From the NCBI GenBank assembly GCA_037721555.1, contig JBBJOI010000007.1:1-64000 (forward strand): a stretch of DNA of 64,000 bases. The letters run 5' to 3'. The position numbers were made by a program, and so were the translations under genes. The notes beneath the pieces are model-generated. The model had not been told where the DNA came from. It saw only the letters and a list, made by a program, of their open reading frames with translations, and did no database searches. This document shows, in pieces, positions 1-8,078 of this stretch. The stretch is from Gaiellasilicea sp037721555. GTDB lineage: Bacteria; Actinomycetota; Thermoleophilia; Gaiellales; Gaiellaceae. Numbering within the stretch: position 1 is the first letter of the stretch; each line of letters begins with the position of its first letter.

Positions 1-1
1 A

Positions 2-83
2 TGCAGGGGAGAGGATTCGAACCTCTGTAGGCTGAGCCGGCGGGTTTACAGCCCGCTCCCTTTGGCCGCTCGGGCACCCCTGC
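2..83 (-). tRNA. tRNA-Tyr (anticodon GTA)
   Basis: Read on the minus strand this is a class II tRNA. The acceptor stem is GCAGGGG/CCCCTGC with discriminator A. The anticodon stem GCGGG/CCCGC encloses GTA, a long variable arm follows, and the T arm contains GGTTCGAATCC. GTA decodes tyrosine, and a long variable arm is normal for bacterial tRNA-Tyr. CCA is not encoded. Confidence 0.93.
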
Positions 84-398
84 GGGGTGCGCCATTGTAG
101 CCGGGTCAAGCCTGAAGCGAACGCAGGCCGGCGGACACGAGTCGATGCTTCAGGCAGCGACGCGGCGACCTAGCGAGGGCGCCGGCGCGTCCGGACGCTG
201 CTGCGGAGGTAGAGAGCGGAGCGGCGGCGGCAGGCTTCGCGAGTCGCGCAGGCAGCGGCGACGGCGTTGCAGCGTCGTTTCACAACGCAGAGCCTGTCGT
301 TCGCGTCGGACGGAGGCTGGTGAGGGGAGCCGTAAACCACTCAGTGGGTGGTCGAAGACCGCGCGGCCGTTCGGCCGCATGGGAGCGGCAACGGAGCG
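84..398. other. Gene-poor stretch between tRNA-Tyr and the HD-GYP gene
   Basis: Apart from the tRNA promoter I see no supportable gene. Open frames on both strands here are Arg/Ser-rich, lack plausible ribosome binding sites and show no motif. The stretch contains several short GC-rich inverted repeats and is the 3' flank of the HD-GYP gene. Confidence 0.5.
94..122 (-). promoter_or_regulatory. Putative promoter of tRNA-Tyr
   Basis: On the minus strand a TACAAT hexamer (94-99) lies 10 bp before the tRNA 5' end and is preceded by GGC. TTCGCT lies 16 bp further upstream as a weak -35. The -10 is one base from consensus and well placed for a start close to the mature 5' end. It resembles the TACACT boxes before tRNA-Met and rpoB. 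Confidence 0.5.
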
Positions 399-1097
399 CT
401 ACAGCTGCTCGGTGGGAGCCGTGAGCTCGATGAGCTCGACGACCTCGTCGAGTGTGAGGAAGGCCTGCGCCAGCTCGGGGTCGAAGTCGGCGCCTGCCTT
501 CACGTGGATCTCCTCCTGGGCGGCCTCGACTCCCAGCGCCGCACGATAGGGCTGGTCGTGTGTAATCGCGTCGAAGGCGTCGACGATCGCGAAGATCCGT
601 GCCGGCAGCGGGATCTCCAAGCCGCGCAACCCGCGCGGGTAGCCGCGCCCGTCCCAGCGCTCGTGATGGCAGGCGATTATCTCGCGCGCAACGCCGCTAA
701 GAGCGCTCACGGGTGCAACGATGCGCTCGCCGAGCCACGGATGCTCGCGGATCTCGTCGACCTCTGTCGCCGTTAACGCGCCTGGCGTGATCAGCGTCGA
801 GCTCGAGATGCCGATCATGCCGATGTCGTGGAGACGGAAGCCGAACACGAGCTGAGGGTCGAGCAGCAGTTCCGGCGCCACCCGTTCGGCGAGCGCCACT
901 GCCAGGCGCGTCACGCGATCCCTGTGCGCCGCGGTCTCGCCGAACTCACCACGCTGGTAGTCGTGCAGCTCGAGTGCGCGCGCGAGCGCCTCGACGGTCT
1001 CCGCCCCGTCGATGAGGGGCTCGGCCCGGGGCGTCATGGATGTCGTCTCGGGCTCAGCAACAGGTAGGGCGGGTTCGCGTACGCGAGGCGGTTCCAC
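399..1097 (-). CDS. HD-GYP domain protein (putative c-di-GMP phosphodiesterase)
   Basis: A 232-residue soluble protein consisting almost only of an HD-GYP domain. HDIG is at about residue 90, HHERWDGRGYP at about 144-154, and DAFDAIT follows. These are the metal-binding and GYP signatures of enzymes that hydrolyse c-di-GMP to pGpG or GMP. There is no receiver, PAS or membrane segment; the first 30 residues are Pro/Glu-rich. The start is a GTG, and a Met at residue 21 is an alternative. It diverges from the pilus genes across a 137-155 bp gap. With the GGDEF and MshEN genes at the other end of the cluster, it probably tunes c-di-GMP for pilus function (inference). Confidence 0.85.
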   Translation of the reverse strand: MEPPRVREPALPVAEPETTSMTPRAEPLIDGAETVEALARALELHDYQRGEFGETAAHRDRVTRLAVALAERVAPELLLDPQLVFGFRLHDIGMIGISSSTLITPGALTATEVDEIREHPWLGERIVAPVSALSGVAREIIACHHERWDGRGYPRGLRGLEIPLPARIFAIVDAFDAITHDQPYRAALGVEAAQEEIHVKAGADFDPELAQAFLTLDEVVELIELTAPTEQL

Positions 1098-1202
1098 GGG
1101 AAGAGCTATCGGCTTTCCTCCACCGGCAACACTCCCCTATCCGGGTGGGTACACGTCCGGACTGCAACTGCGCCGCTCACCTGCCTCGGGGTGGGTGAAC
1201 GT

Positions 1203-1252
1203 ACCCCTTCCGGGGGTTCAAGGCACAAGCTGTTGTGGTCGATTCTCAGGGC
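1203..1252 (+). promoter_or_regulatory. Putative promoter of the pilus operon (motif shared with pilA)
   Basis: An interrupted palindrome ACCCCTTCCGGGGGT (1203-1217) lies 23 bp before GATTCT (1241-1246). GATTCT is followed after 6 bp by the ATG at 1253. Nearly the same arrangement precedes the genes at 7695 and 8079. A related box TCCCCTATCCGGGTG occurs at 1133-1147, and GGGTGGGTACACGT/GGGTGGGTGAACGT form a direct repeat at 1143-1201. GATTCT to ATG spacing would allow a leaderless transcript. Regulator and sigma factor are unknown. Confidence 0.4.
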
Positions 1253-2941
1253 ATGCGGCGGAGTTTGAACCTGGCGCGCGGGTTCAGCCTGCGCCAGCGT
1301 CTGAGCGATGAGTCCGGGATTGCGCTCGTGATGGCGCTCGGAGTCATGCTTGTGCTGACGATCGTGCTGACGACCGTGATCACCTTCACCGCCGCCGGGG
1401 CGCGCGACTCCCACCGGGTCAACGCTGGGCAAAAGGCAACAGCGCTCGCAGAGGCAGGACTGAACAACGCGCTGGCCGTGCTCAACCAGAATTATCCGGC
1501 CACCCCTACCGCGGCTACCCCGGCTTACCCTGGAAACCCTGCTCTCCTGCCGTCGCGCACCACGGCGTACCCGACTGGCAACGCGACGTGGGGAGGGACT
1601 CTCGAGATCTCGCCGCTGGGAGCCCAGTGGGCGGACGAATGGCGGATCACCTCGACGGGCAGCGTCGCGAATCCGACCGGTCCAGGGGCCGCCCCGGTCA
1701 CGAGGACGGTGAGAGCGGTCGTACCGATCATTGTCCCAGCCACCGTGCCTGTCACCGGTCAGAGCCCGCTCAACTTCATCTACGCGTTCAACGATGTCAC
1801 GTTCCTGCAGTCGGTAGTCGTTGCCTCGCCGGTCTACGCCACGGACGATCTCGTCCTTCAGAACACCTCCACGATCAGTGAGAAGGCAGGCAAGATCGGC
1901 GTCGAAGGCGATGTCTACCTCACGTCTCCTCAGAACAGGATCGGACACGTGAACGGATCCTCGGCCGGGGCGCCGCCCGTCGGCAACGAGGTCCCCCAAA
2001 TTCATATCGAGGGCGAGTGCTCCTCCCAAGCCAACCCGACACTGCACAACTGCAACTGGGGCGATCCCGACAAGATCTGGTCGGTCACGGAGAACAACTC
2101 GATCCCGCTCGGCTTCCTGAGCTACATCCCTCAGCTGACCTGCTGCGGTCCGTACCCGACCAACCCGAACCTCACGCCTGTTGTCGCGAGCGACAGCGAC
2201 ATGGGACTTGCGTATCGCAACGCGGATCTCGGCCCCAGAAGGCAATGTCTCACCGGCTCGACGCCCTTCACCTTCGACGGCGCGGGCGGGCCGGACAACT
2301 TGATCAACAACAGCGCGACACCCACGGGAAGCACGCCGATTGACCTCACGCCGAATGCCTCCTACACGTGCAAGTCGGCCAGGGGCGAGCTCTCGTGGAA
2401 CAACGCGACGAAGATACTGACCGTCGATCGAACTGTCTTCATCGACGGCAGCATCACGATCTCCAGCCCGACGAGCGACGAGGCGACCTACGTCGGCAAG
2501 GGAGTGATCTATGCCACGGGCACGTTCTCGATGAAGAACACCCTGCTGTGCGTCAAGACGACGGGGAGCGGCAACAACGCAAAATGCGACACCCTCGACG
2601 GTGCGTGGGATCCCGACGTCGGCGCCCTCTTCATCATCGCCGACGGCGATGGCGGCTACGACTCCACACAGAGTCAGGGCAACAACGTCGAGTCGGGCGA
2701 AGGCATCAAATTGAAAGGAGCGTCCTTCCAGGGCGCCCTCATCGCCAATAAGGAAATTGACATAGACACGACGTCGAGCATGCAGGGGCCGATGCTCAGC
2801 GTGTACGCCAGCGTCTACGCCGGCCAGTCGAACGTCCTCACCTTTCCCAGCATCTACTTTCCCGCCTCGGGCACCAGCAATGTCGCCGGGCCTCCTCCTA
2901 CGCCGCAACTGCTCCCGCCGCAACAGTTCGGAGGCGGATAA
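1253..2941 (+). CDS. PilX-like pilus-associated protein
   Basis: A 562-residue protein. After a basic leader, one hydrophobic helix at about residues 22-50 (SGIALVMALGVMLVLTIVLT) is followed by GQKATALAEAGLN. This is the PilX N-terminal type found in minor-pilin operons, where an ALAEAGL stretch follows the helix. The remaining roughly 500 residues are Gly/Ser/Thr/Asn-rich and presumably extracellular, with several Cys and a C-terminal Pro/Gln tail. There is no E5-type pseudopilin cleavage site. The ATG at 1253 is preferred over an in-frame GTG at 1235 because the sequence just before it is repeated before the gene at 7695. First gene of the pilus operon; pilT-like follows directly. Confidence 0.75.
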   Translation: MRRSLNLARGFSLRQRLSDESGIALVMALGVMLVLTIVLTTVITFTAAGARDSHRVNAGQKATALAEAGLNNALAVLNQNYPATPTAATPAYPGNPALLPSRTTAYPTGNATWGGTLEISPLGAQWADEWRITSTGSVANPTGPGAAPVTRTVRAVVPIIVPATVPVTGQSPLNFIYAFNDVTFLQSVVVASPVYATDDLVLQNTSTISEKAGKIGVEGDVYLTSPQNRIGHVNGSSAGAPPVGNEVPQIHIEGECSSQANPTLHNCNWGDPDKIWSVTENNSIPLGFLSYIPQLTCCGPYPTNPNLTPVVASDSDMGLAYRNADLGPRRQCLTGSTPFTFDGAGGPDNLINNSATPTGSTPIDLTPNASYTCKSARGELSWNNATKILTVDRTVFIDGSITISSPTSDEATYVGKGVIYATGTFSMKNTLLCVKTTGSGNNAKCDTLDGAWDPDVGALFIIADGDGGYDSTQSQGNNVESGEGIKLKGASFQGALIANKEIDIDTTSSMQGPMLSVYASVYAGQSNVLTFPSIYFPASGTSNVAGPPPTPQLLPPQQFGGG

Positions 2942-2943
2942 CG

Positions 2944-4185
2944 GTGTCGCAGGACCCGCTCAACTCCGGCGTCCTCGCTGTCGATGCATCGCCCGTGGGA
3001 TTGACGAGAATTCTTGTTGACGCGGTCGACCGCGGCGCTAGCGACGTCCACCTGAAGGTGGGCCAGCCGCCGATCATCCGCTTCGACGGCGCGCTCCAGC
3101 CGCTCGAGGGCTGGGCGCCGCTCGACAGCGTGCGGCTCGAGGAGATCCTGCAGGAGGTCGCCGCGGCGGCTCCGGCGAAGCTCGCGATTTTCAACGGCAC
3201 CGGGGAGCTCGACCTCGCCTACCAGCGCACCGGTCTTCCGCGCTTCCGCGTCAATGCGTTCCGGCAGCGCGGCGAGATCTCCATCGCCTTGCGTGTCATC
3301 CCGAGCGAGGTTCCAAGCTTCAGCGCCCTGCGGCTCCCGCTTGGCGTCACCCGCCTCGCCGAGGAGCAACGCGGCCTCGTGCTCGTGACCGGGGCCACCG
3401 GCGCGGGCAAGACGACGACGCTTGCGGCGATCATCGGCCACATCAACCGATCGCGCCGGCAGCACATCGTCACGATCGAGGACCCGATCGAGATCCTGCA
3501 CGCCGACGCCGGCTGCATCATCAACCAGCGCGAGGTTGGCCTCGACACCGGCTCGTTCCACGAGGCGCTCAGGCGCGTGCTGCGCCAGGATCCCGACATC
3601 ATCCTGATCGGCGAGCTGCGTGACGCTGAGACCGCCGAGACTGCCCTGCAGGCGGCCGAGTCTGGGCACCTCGTACTCTCGACGATGCACACCGTCGATG
3701 CCGCTGAGACCGTCGGGCGCCTGGTCGAGTTCTTCCCTGCGATCAAGCAGCCGCAGGTGCGGTCGATCCTCGCCGGAGTCCTGCGCGGCGTCGTCAGCCA
3801 GCGCCTCCTCCCGCGCGCCGGCGGCGGCCGCGTTGCCGCGGTCGAAGTGATGATCACGAACAGCCGCATCGCCGAGCTGATCCGCGAGAACAAGCCGGAG
3901 TTCATCTCCGAGGCGATCGCGGACGGCACCTTCTTCCAGATGCAGACGCTGTCCAACGCCCTGATCGCGCTCGTGGTCGGCGGCGACGTCGATCGCGAGA
4001 CGGCAGCGAATGCCGCGCCGAACCGCCACGACTTCCTGATCTCGGTCGACCATGCTCTCAAGGAGCAGGCGGTCGTGGACACGGCCAACGCCGCTGGGGA
4101 CGTTGCGGAGCACGAGGAACCGGCACCCGAAGCCGGATCCGCACTCGGGCCTCCGGCCGAGGTCAACTCGCTCCGTCTCGCATGA
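2944..4185 (+). CDS. PilT-like type IV pilus ATPase (paralogue 1)
   Basis: A 413-residue cytoplasmic secretion ATPase of the PilT/PilU family. An N-terminal PAS-like region (GASDVHLKVG, about residues 31-40) is followed by Walker A GATGAGKT at 150-157, the Asp box TIEDPIE, Walker B DPDIILIGELRD at about 218-229 and the His box HLVLSTMHT. The C-terminal 60 residues are acidic and variable. It starts with GTG two bases after the PilX stop and overlaps the next gene by ATGA. A second PilT is encoded at 8659. This copy may be a PilU-like accessory retraction motor; that assignment rests on position and divergence only. Confidence 0.85.
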   Translation: MSQDPLNSGVLAVDASPVGLTRILVDAVDRGASDVHLKVGQPPIIRFDGALQPLEGWAPLDSVRLEEILQEVAAAAPAKLAIFNGTGELDLAYQRTGLPRFRVNAFRQRGEISIALRVIPSEVPSFSALRLPLGVTRLAEEQRGLVLVTGATGAGKTTTLAAIIGHINRSRRQHIVTIEDPIEILHADAGCIINQREVGLDTGSFHEALRRVLRQDPDIILIGELRDAETAETALQAAESGHLVLSTMHTVDAAETVGRLVEFFPAIKQPQVRSILAGVLRGVVSQRLLPRAGGGRVAAVEVMITNSRIAELIRENKPEFISEAIADGTFFQMQTLSNALIALVVGGDVDRETAANAAPNRHDFLISVDHALKEQAVVDTANAAGDVAEHEEPAPEAGSALGPPAEVNSLRLA

Positions 4186-5060
4186 CCAGTACTCGCGTGA
4201 CCGCGCGGGCGATTCGCCGGCGGATCGCCCGCGCGGACGGCGTCACCCTCACCGAGATGCTGGCCGTGCTGGCGATTCTCGGGATCATCGTCGGCGGCAT
4301 GACGACGTTGTTCGTCTCGGCGTCGACTTCGCAGGTCGATCAGTCGAACCGCTACCAGGCGCAGCACAACGCGCGGCTCGCGCTCGACGCCCTTCGGCGC
4401 GAGATCCGCTGCGCGTCGTCCGTCACGGCGATCACGCCTGCCTCGCTCACGGTCTCGCTCCCGGGCTACTGCCAGAAGCCCGTCGCGGCGAGCGCGGCGA
4501 CCTTCACTTGGTGTGCCGTCGGCGCCGCCGCGCCGTACGCTCTGTGGAGATATACCGGCAACCTGTGCTCTGGCACCGGCCGGCGAACAGCCGAGTCCCT
4601 GTCCCTCAATCAGGTCTTCACCTACGACCGCGGGAGCATCGTGTCTCCGCCGACGCTGACGCCGAGCACGACCGGAGGAACCCTGGGGCCGGGAACCTAT
4701 GCGTACGACGTCACGGCCGTCAACGCCGCCGGCACCGAGATCTCCGGAACCATCAATCGCATCGTCATCGCGACCGGCGCCACAAACAGCGTCACCATCA
4801 GCTGGAGCGGCTACACCGGCGCGGTGTCGTACAATATCTACGGTCGGGACGACGGCACCAGGACGACCGAGGGCCTGAGGTTGCTCACGAACACCGCCTC
4901 GACGTCTCATGTCGATACGGGCGCAGCGATCACCTCGACCGTGTCGCCGCCGCTTGGGACGGTCAGCGTCACGCTCGCGCTCGACCTCACGCCGGTGGAC
5001 GGCAAGCAGCGGTTCACCCTCGCCGACGACATCGTGCTCCGCAACAGCGGCCGGGGATGA
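4182..5060 (+). CDS. PilW-like minor pseudopilin
   Basis: A 292-residue type IV pilin-like protein. The leader ends in Gly20, followed by VTLTEMLAVLAILGIIVGGM, so the mature protein has Glu at +5 and a hydrophobic helix. This is the class III prepilin signature processed by PilD, encoded next. The body contains ARLALDALRREIR, typical of PilW/ComGF-like minor pilins, and a Thr/Ser/Gly-rich fibronectin-like segment at about 150-250. Its ATG overlaps the stop of the PilT-like gene. It probably helps initiate or cap the pilus. Confidence 0.8.
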   Translation: MTSTRVTARAIRRRIARADGVTLTEMLAVLAILGIIVGGMTTLFVSASTSQVDQSNRYQAQHNARLALDALRREIRCASSVTAITPASLTVSLPGYCQKPVAASAATFTWCAVGAAAPYALWRYTGNLCSGTGRRTAESLSLNQVFTYDRGSIVSPPTLTPSTTGGTLGPGTYAYDVTAVNAAGTEISGTINRIVIATGATNSVTISWSGYTGAVSYNIYGRDDGTRTTEGLRLLTNTASTSHVDTGAAITSTVSPPLGTVSVTLALDLTPVDGKQRFTLADDIVLRNSGRG

Positions 5061-5061
5061 C

Positions 5062-5808
5062 GTGCACGCCGGGCTCGCAGCTGTCGCTCTCGTACCCGGG
5101 CTCGCGCTCGGGAGCTTTCTCAACGTCGTCGTAGCGCGGGTGCCGCTCGGACGCTCGATCGTCACCCCCGGCTCCGCTTGCATGACGTGCAGCAAGAGCC
5201 TCGCCTGGTACGACAACGTCCCGCTCCTCTCCTACGTCCTCCTCCGCGGTCGTTGCCGCTCCTGCGCGACGGCGATCCCCTGGAAGTATCCGCTCGTCGA
5301 GCTCGGAACGGCGCTGCTCGTAGCGGCCTGCTTCCTCGTCTTTGGATTCACCTGGGACACCGCGGTTGCCTCGTTCTTCTGCGCCGCCCTCGTCGCGGTC
5401 TCCGTGACCGATCTCGAGCGCCGGATCATCCCGAACCGGATCGTCTTGCCCACAACGGTGGTCGTGCTGGCGGCACAGACACTGCTCCACCCGTCAGTCG
5501 AGTGGGTGCTCGCAGGCCTCTCCGCGTCGGCCTTCCTCCTCGTCGCGGCCCTCGCCTACCCCGCCGGCATGGGCATGGGCGACGTCAAGCTCGCGCTGCT
5601 GCTCGGGGTGGCGCTGGGGCGCGTCGTCCCCGTCGCGCTGATGATCGGGATGCTGAGCGCGCTCGTGCCCGCGATCGTCCTGCTCGCCCGGCACGGCCAG
5701 GCCGGCCGGAAGATGGGGATCGCGTTTGGCCCCTTCCTGGCCCTGGGAGGCGTGGTTGGGCTGTTCGCAGGGAAGCCGCTCCTCGACGCCTACGTGGCCC
5801 TGCTCTGA
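5062..5808 (+). CDS. pilD: Prepilin peptidase / N-methyltransferase
   Basis: A 248-residue multispanning membrane enzyme that cleaves and N-methylates prepilins such as those at 4182, 8079 and 12982. N-terminal GSFLNVVVARVP precedes a tetracysteine methyltransferase motif (CMTC and CRSC) at about residues 37-70. The two catalytic aspartates of the aspartic peptidase are in TDLERRIIPNR and GMGMGDVKL, and about seven hydrophobic stretches follow. The GTG at 5062, two bases after the preceding stop, is the only start that gives the standard N-terminus. Length matches the family. Confidence 0.92.
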   Translation: MHAGLAAVALVPGLALGSFLNVVVARVPLGRSIVTPGSACMTCSKSLAWYDNVPLLSYVLLRGRCRSCATAIPWKYPLVELGTALLVAACFLVFGFTWDTAVASFFCAALVAVSVTDLERRIIPNRIVLPTTVVVLAAQTLLHPSVEWVLAGLSASAFLLVAALAYPAGMGMGDVKLALLLGVALGRVVPVALMIGMLSALVPAIVLLARHGQAGRKMGIAFGPFLALGGVVGLFAGKPLLDAYVALL

Positions 5809-5827
5809 TGAAGGGGCGCGGAACGGG

Positions 5828-7606
5828 ATGAACTACGAACGCAATCACGCGGAGCTCCGGCTCGTCAACGACCCGGACGCGGGCCCGGACGGAGCGTCGG
5901 CGCCCGAGGACGGCGAGCGCGGTCACAGCGAGCTCGTCGCGGAGGTAATTGGCGAAGCGGGCTTACTGACGCCCGACAAGCTCGAGCAGGTGCGCACCCG
6001 CGCCGTCGGCGGGACCTTCTCCCAGGCGCTCATCGACGAGGGTTTCGCAAGCGCGCTTGGGGTCGCCCGCGCACTTGCCGAGCAATACCACCTGCCGCTC
6101 GTCGATCTAGCGGTCGCCGGGGTCGACCCCGTGGCGACCAGAGCAATTGCGCTGAACGTGCTCGACCGAGTGTGCGCGATTCCCTTCGCTAGCGACGGCG
6201 CCGCGCTCAAGCTCGCGATCACCGATCCGCAGAACGTTCGGGGGCTCGACGAGCTCCGCCTCGCGACGCGTCGGCCGATCGAGTTCCACGTCGCCGCGAA
6301 GAACGACGTGCTCACCGAGCTACGCCGACTCTCTCGCGCCGCCGAGGCTCAGAATGCCGCATTCGTCAGCGATGCCGCCGCCGCCGCCGAAGCCGACGAG
6401 GACGATCTCGAGGCCGACGACGGTATCTCCGATGCGCCACTCGTGCGGCTCGTCAACTCGCTCATCTTCCAGGCAGCCGAGGAGGGCGCGAGCGACATCC
6501 ACGTCGAGCCGCAGGAGCACGAGCTCATCGTCCGGTTCCGCGTCGACGGCGTTCTCCACGTCGCCCAGCGGATTCCGAAGCGGCTGACGGCGGGCGTCAC
6601 CACACGGCTCAAAGTGCTCTCGAAGCTCGACATCGCCGAGCGGCGCAAGCCGCAGGACGGCCGGATCACGCTGACGGCGGCCGCGGCCGGACGGATGCTG
6701 GACATCCGCGTCGCGGTCCTGCCGACGGTGGAGGGCGAGACGGTGACGATGCGGCTGCTGGACAAATCGCGCGAGGTGCCGACGCTCGAGTCGCTCGGTC
6801 TCTCGGTCGCGATGCGTGCGCAGATGTCGGAGATCCTCGCGCGGCCGACGGGTGCGCTGCTCGTCACCGGCCCGACCGGCTCGGGCAAGTCGACGACGCT
6901 CTACGCGGCGCTCGCGGCGACCAGCCGCCCCGAGATCAACATCATCACCGTCGAGGATCCCGTCGAGTACAGGCTGGCAGGGATCAAGCAGGTGCAGATC
7001 AACCCGCGCGCCGGGCTCACGTTCGCGACGGCGCTGCGATCGATCCTCCGCTCCGACCCCGACGTTGTCATGGTGGGTGAGATCCGGGACGGCGAAACCG
7101 CGCGTATCTCGATCGAGGCGGCTCTCACCGGGCACCTCGTGCTTTCGACGCTACACACGAACGACGCGCCCTCGGCGCTGACGAGGCTGAACGAGATGGG
7201 CGTGGAGCCGTTCATCACCGGCGCGGCAGTGTCGGCCGTCCTTGCGCAGAGGCTGGCGCGCAAGCTCTGCCCTCACTGCGCCATCCCGTATGAGCCGAGC
7301 CTCGAGGAGCTGCGCGCGCTGCACGTCGAGGAGGAAACCGTCGCGGCACTCGTCGGCTCGACCTTCAGCCGGCGCGCCGGCTGCGCCCGATGCGGCAACA
7401 CGGGTTACCGCGGCCGGATCGGCGTGTTCCAGCTCCTCGAGATGACCCCGCGGCTCGAGCAGCTCGCCTCCGAGAAGGCCCCGCGGGAGGAGATCGACCG
7501 CGCTGCGCGGGCCGACGGGATGCGCTCGCTCTGGCACGACGGCGTCGCCAAGGTGGCGGCCGGGGTGACGACAGTCGAAGAGCTCGCGCGCGTCTGCACC
7601 GTCTAG
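5828..7606 (+). CDS. pilB: Type IV pilus extension ATPase PilB
   Basis: A 592-residue assembly ATPase. Residues about 35-180 form a GspE/MshEN-type N-terminal domain. The catalytic part has DIHVEP, Walker A GPTGSGKST near residue 347, the Asp box TVEDPVEY, Walker B DPDVVMVGEIRD and the His box LVLSTLHTNDA. A zinc site of the PilB/GspE type follows (CPHC near 480 and CARCG near 518), then GRIGVFQLLEM. The start is the ATG at 5828, preceded by a purine-rich stretch. An MshEN-like N-terminus makes c-di-GMP control of extension plausible, but the ligand residues were not verified. Confidence 0.93.
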   Translation: MNYERNHAELRLVNDPDAGPDGASAPEDGERGHSELVAEVIGEAGLLTPDKLEQVRTRAVGGTFSQALIDEGFASALGVARALAEQYHLPLVDLAVAGVDPVATRAIALNVLDRVCAIPFASDGAALKLAITDPQNVRGLDELRLATRRPIEFHVAAKNDVLTELRRLSRAAEAQNAAFVSDAAAAAEADEDDLEADDGISDAPLVRLVNSLIFQAAEEGASDIHVEPQEHELIVRFRVDGVLHVAQRIPKRLTAGVTTRLKVLSKLDIAERRKPQDGRITLTAAAAGRMLDIRVAVLPTVEGETVTMRLLDKSREVPTLESLGLSVAMRAQMSEILARPTGALLVTGPTGSGKSTTLYAALAATSRPEINIITVEDPVEYRLAGIKQVQINPRAGLTFATALRSILRSDPDVVMVGEIRDGETARISIEAALTGHLVLSTLHTNDAPSALTRLNEMGVEPFITGAAVSAVLAQRLARKLCPHCAIPYEPSLEELRALHVEEETVAALVGSTFSRRAGCARCGNTGYRGRIGVFQLLEMTPRLEQLASEKAPREEIDRAARADGMRSLWHDGVAKVAAGVTTVEELARVCTV

Positions 7607-7647
7607 CCCGGCAGAGCAAGCACCTGGGGCCTGAATCTGGGCGAATC

Positions 7648-7694
7648 ACCCGGACGGGGGTGGGGCCGAGGCGGAGCACGCCGATACTGAGGGC
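7648..7694 (+). promoter_or_regulatory. Putative promoter of the 84-residue protein gene
   Basis: ACCCGGACGGGGGT (7648-7661) lies 21 bp before GATACT (7683-7688), which is 6 bp from the ATG at 7695. The 16 bases ending in this ATG match those ending at the ATG at 1253 in 14 positions. The pilA upstream region has the same two boxes. It is consistent with a leaderless start driven by a common factor. Confidence 0.35.
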
Positions 7695-7949
7695 ATGGAG
7701 GCCGCGGCACCTCTCGTCGATCTGGCCACCGGGGAATGGCGCGTTCAGCGTGACGGCAGCCCGTTCGCCACGGTTGCCACGCACCGTGACGGTGCCAGCG
7801 TCGTCGTCTCGACGCGGCTCTTCGGCGTGGGCGGCGACGCGGAGACGGGCCGCCCGTACCGATTCCCGGACGTGAACGCCGCCGACTCGTTCGTCCGCGA
7901 TCTCGTCGCGTCGTTCTCGTACCTCGGCTGCCAGGTCGCCCAGGCCTGA
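7695..7949 (+). CDS. Small unknown protein between pilB and pilA
   Basis: An 84-residue acidic soluble protein with no signal peptide, membrane segment or recognised motif. Alternating hydrophobic residues in the first half (WRVQRDGSPFATVATHRDGA, then VVVSTRLFGVG) suggest a small beta-rich fold, and the C-terminus (FVRDLVASFSYLGCQVAQA) looks helical. Codon usage is like its neighbours and the frame is clean. It lies between pilB and pilA and appears to have its own copy of the pilus-type promoter, which argues for a pilus-related role. Function unknown. Confidence 0.55.
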   Translation: MEAAAPLVDLATGEWRVQRDGSPFATVATHRDGASVVVSTRLFGVGGDAETGRPYRFPDVNAADSFVRDLVASFSYLGCQVAQA

Positions 7950-7999
7950 GCTCCCACACGGTGGTGAGCGTAGATCCCACCCCTCAGGGGAGTCGAGAT

Positions 8000-8048
8000 A
8001 CCCCGTTCGGGTGTGACGCGATCCCCCGCGGCGGACGATATCTGAGGT
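8000..8048 (+). promoter_or_regulatory. Putative pilA promoter
   Basis: ACCCCGTTCGGGTGT (8000-8014) matches 12 of 15 positions of the palindrome at 1203-1217. CGATATCTGAGG follows at 8036-8048, equivalent to the CGAT(A/T)CT(G/C)AGG boxes at 1240 and 7682 and at the same 21-24 bp spacing. A CCCTCAGGG inverted repeat sits about two helical turns upstream at 7981-7989. Unlike the other two, this promoter would leave a 5' leader of about 30 nt with a clear AAGGAG before pilA. Confidence 0.4.
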
Positions 8049-8078
8049 GTCCGATCCACCAGAACGAAGGAGAATTGC

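Noticed and set aside
150..380. 76-codon minus-strand frame downstream of the HD-GYP gene
   Set aside because: Arg/Pro/Ser-rich, no ribosome binding site, no motif.
1106..2923. 605-codon open frame opposite the PilX-like gene
   Set aside because: Arg/Val/Asp-rich composition typical of antisense frames in GC-rich genes, with no domain; the plus strand encodes a clear protein.
3219..5216. 665-codon minus-strand open frame across pilT-like and pilW-like genes
   Set aside because: Lies antisense to two well-supported genes and has no recognisable motif.
7680..7687. GCCGATAC resembling a sigma-28 (FliA/WhiG) -10
   Set aside because: No TAAA-type -35 at the required 15-bp distance, and the other two shared promoters do not fit GCCGATAA.
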